A DNA stretch of 6,556 bases from Fidelibacterota bacterium UBA6817 (GTDB taxonomy: Bacteria > Fidelibacterota > Fidelibacteria > Fidelibacterales > Fidelibacteraceae), in NCBI GenBank assembly GCA_002452555.1, contig DKER01000035.1:1-6556 (forward strand), written 5' to 3'. Below the pieces are notes generated by a model that was not told the origin of the DNA, did no database searches, and saw only the letters and a list, made by a program, of their open reading frames with translations. A program made the position numbers and the translations under genes. Shown in pieces: positions 6,482-6,556 of the stretch. How positions within the stretch are numbered: the first letter of the stretch is position 1; each line of letters starts with the position of its first letter.

Positions 6482-6537
6482 GTTCATGGGCTCAAGGGTT
6501 CATGAGCTCAAGGGTTCATGGGCTCATGAGTTCAAGA
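6482..6537. repeat. Degenerate tandem array of seven 8-bp units, consensus GYTCAWGR
   Basis: Seven consecutive octamers on the plus strand are GTTCATGG, GCTCAAGG, GTTCATGA, GCTCAAGG, GTTCATGG, GCTCATGA and GTTCAAGA. Positions 1, 3, 4, 5 and 7 never vary. Position 2 alternates strictly T, C, T, C, T, C, T, giving a 16-bp higher-order period. Positions 6 (T/A) and 8 (G/A) vary freely. Several units create short palindromes (TCATGA, TGAGCTCA, CTCATGAG), so either strand could fold. The array breaks at 6538, where the next bases are GGACTGAT. TGA triplets recurring with a period of eight argue against coding. There are no spacers, so it is not a CRISPR. It lies about 115 bp upstream of pfp. Confidence 0.85.
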
Positions 6538-6556
6538 GGACTGATTGCCTGTTGAC

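Noticed and set aside
6482..6537. CRISPR-like array
   Set aside because: The units are only 8 bp and directly adjacent, with no spacers, so this is a simple degenerate tandem repeat.
6401..6556. Riboswitch or T-box leader upstream of pfp
   Set aside because: I found no conserved aptamer core, T-box motif or terminator/antiterminator pair in the region visible.

Overview
The window reads as part of one bacterial operon on the minus strand, transcribed from about 6.4 kb down to position 1. It has roughly 40-45% G+C by eye, coding density is very high, and no gene on the plus strand is credible. In transcription order the genes are: a PPi-dependent phosphofructokinase (pfp, 6368-4707), a class II fructose-bisphosphate aldolase (fbaA, 4685-3594), an unrecognised polytopic membrane protein (3601-2642), a lipoprotein with a degenerate UshA/5'-nucleotidase-like domain (2638-1541), an ABC-type ATPase (1430-693), and a protein-L-isoaspartate O-methyltransferase (pcm, from 664, running off the window at base 1). 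The first four are tightly packed: 21 bp, an 8-bp overlap, then 3 bp. A 110-bp gap precedes the ATPase, and 28 bp separate it from pcm.

The organism is probably a Gram-negative-type, fermentative or anaerobic bacterium. The lipoprotein signal sequence suggests an outer envelope. The long (about 550 aa) PPi-dependent PFK is a type found in spirochaetes and Bacteroidota-like lineages, among others. The sequence alone does not settle the phylum. Good Shine-Dalgarno sequences precede pfp, fbaA, the lipoprotein gene and the ATPase gene.

pfp and fbaA catalyse consecutive steps of glycolysis (fructose-6-P to fructose-1,6-bisP to triose phosphates), and both keep all the active-site residues I could check. 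The next three genes are the less familiar part. They encode a membrane protein with about 9-10 helices, an exported lipoprotein whose phosphoesterase-like fold seems to have lost its metal ligands but carries an Asp-Pro-Cys-Gly-Cys motif, and an ABC ATPase without its own permease, with an altered signature loop and no switch-loop histidine. They could form one envelope-associated machine, but this is inferred only from gene order. pcm encodes a protein-repair enzyme.

Upstream of pfp, positions 6369-6556 hold no credible gene apart from a possible 8-codon leader ORF. This stretch contains a regular degenerate tandem array of seven 8-bp units (6482-6537), the clearest piece of unexplained structure in the window.
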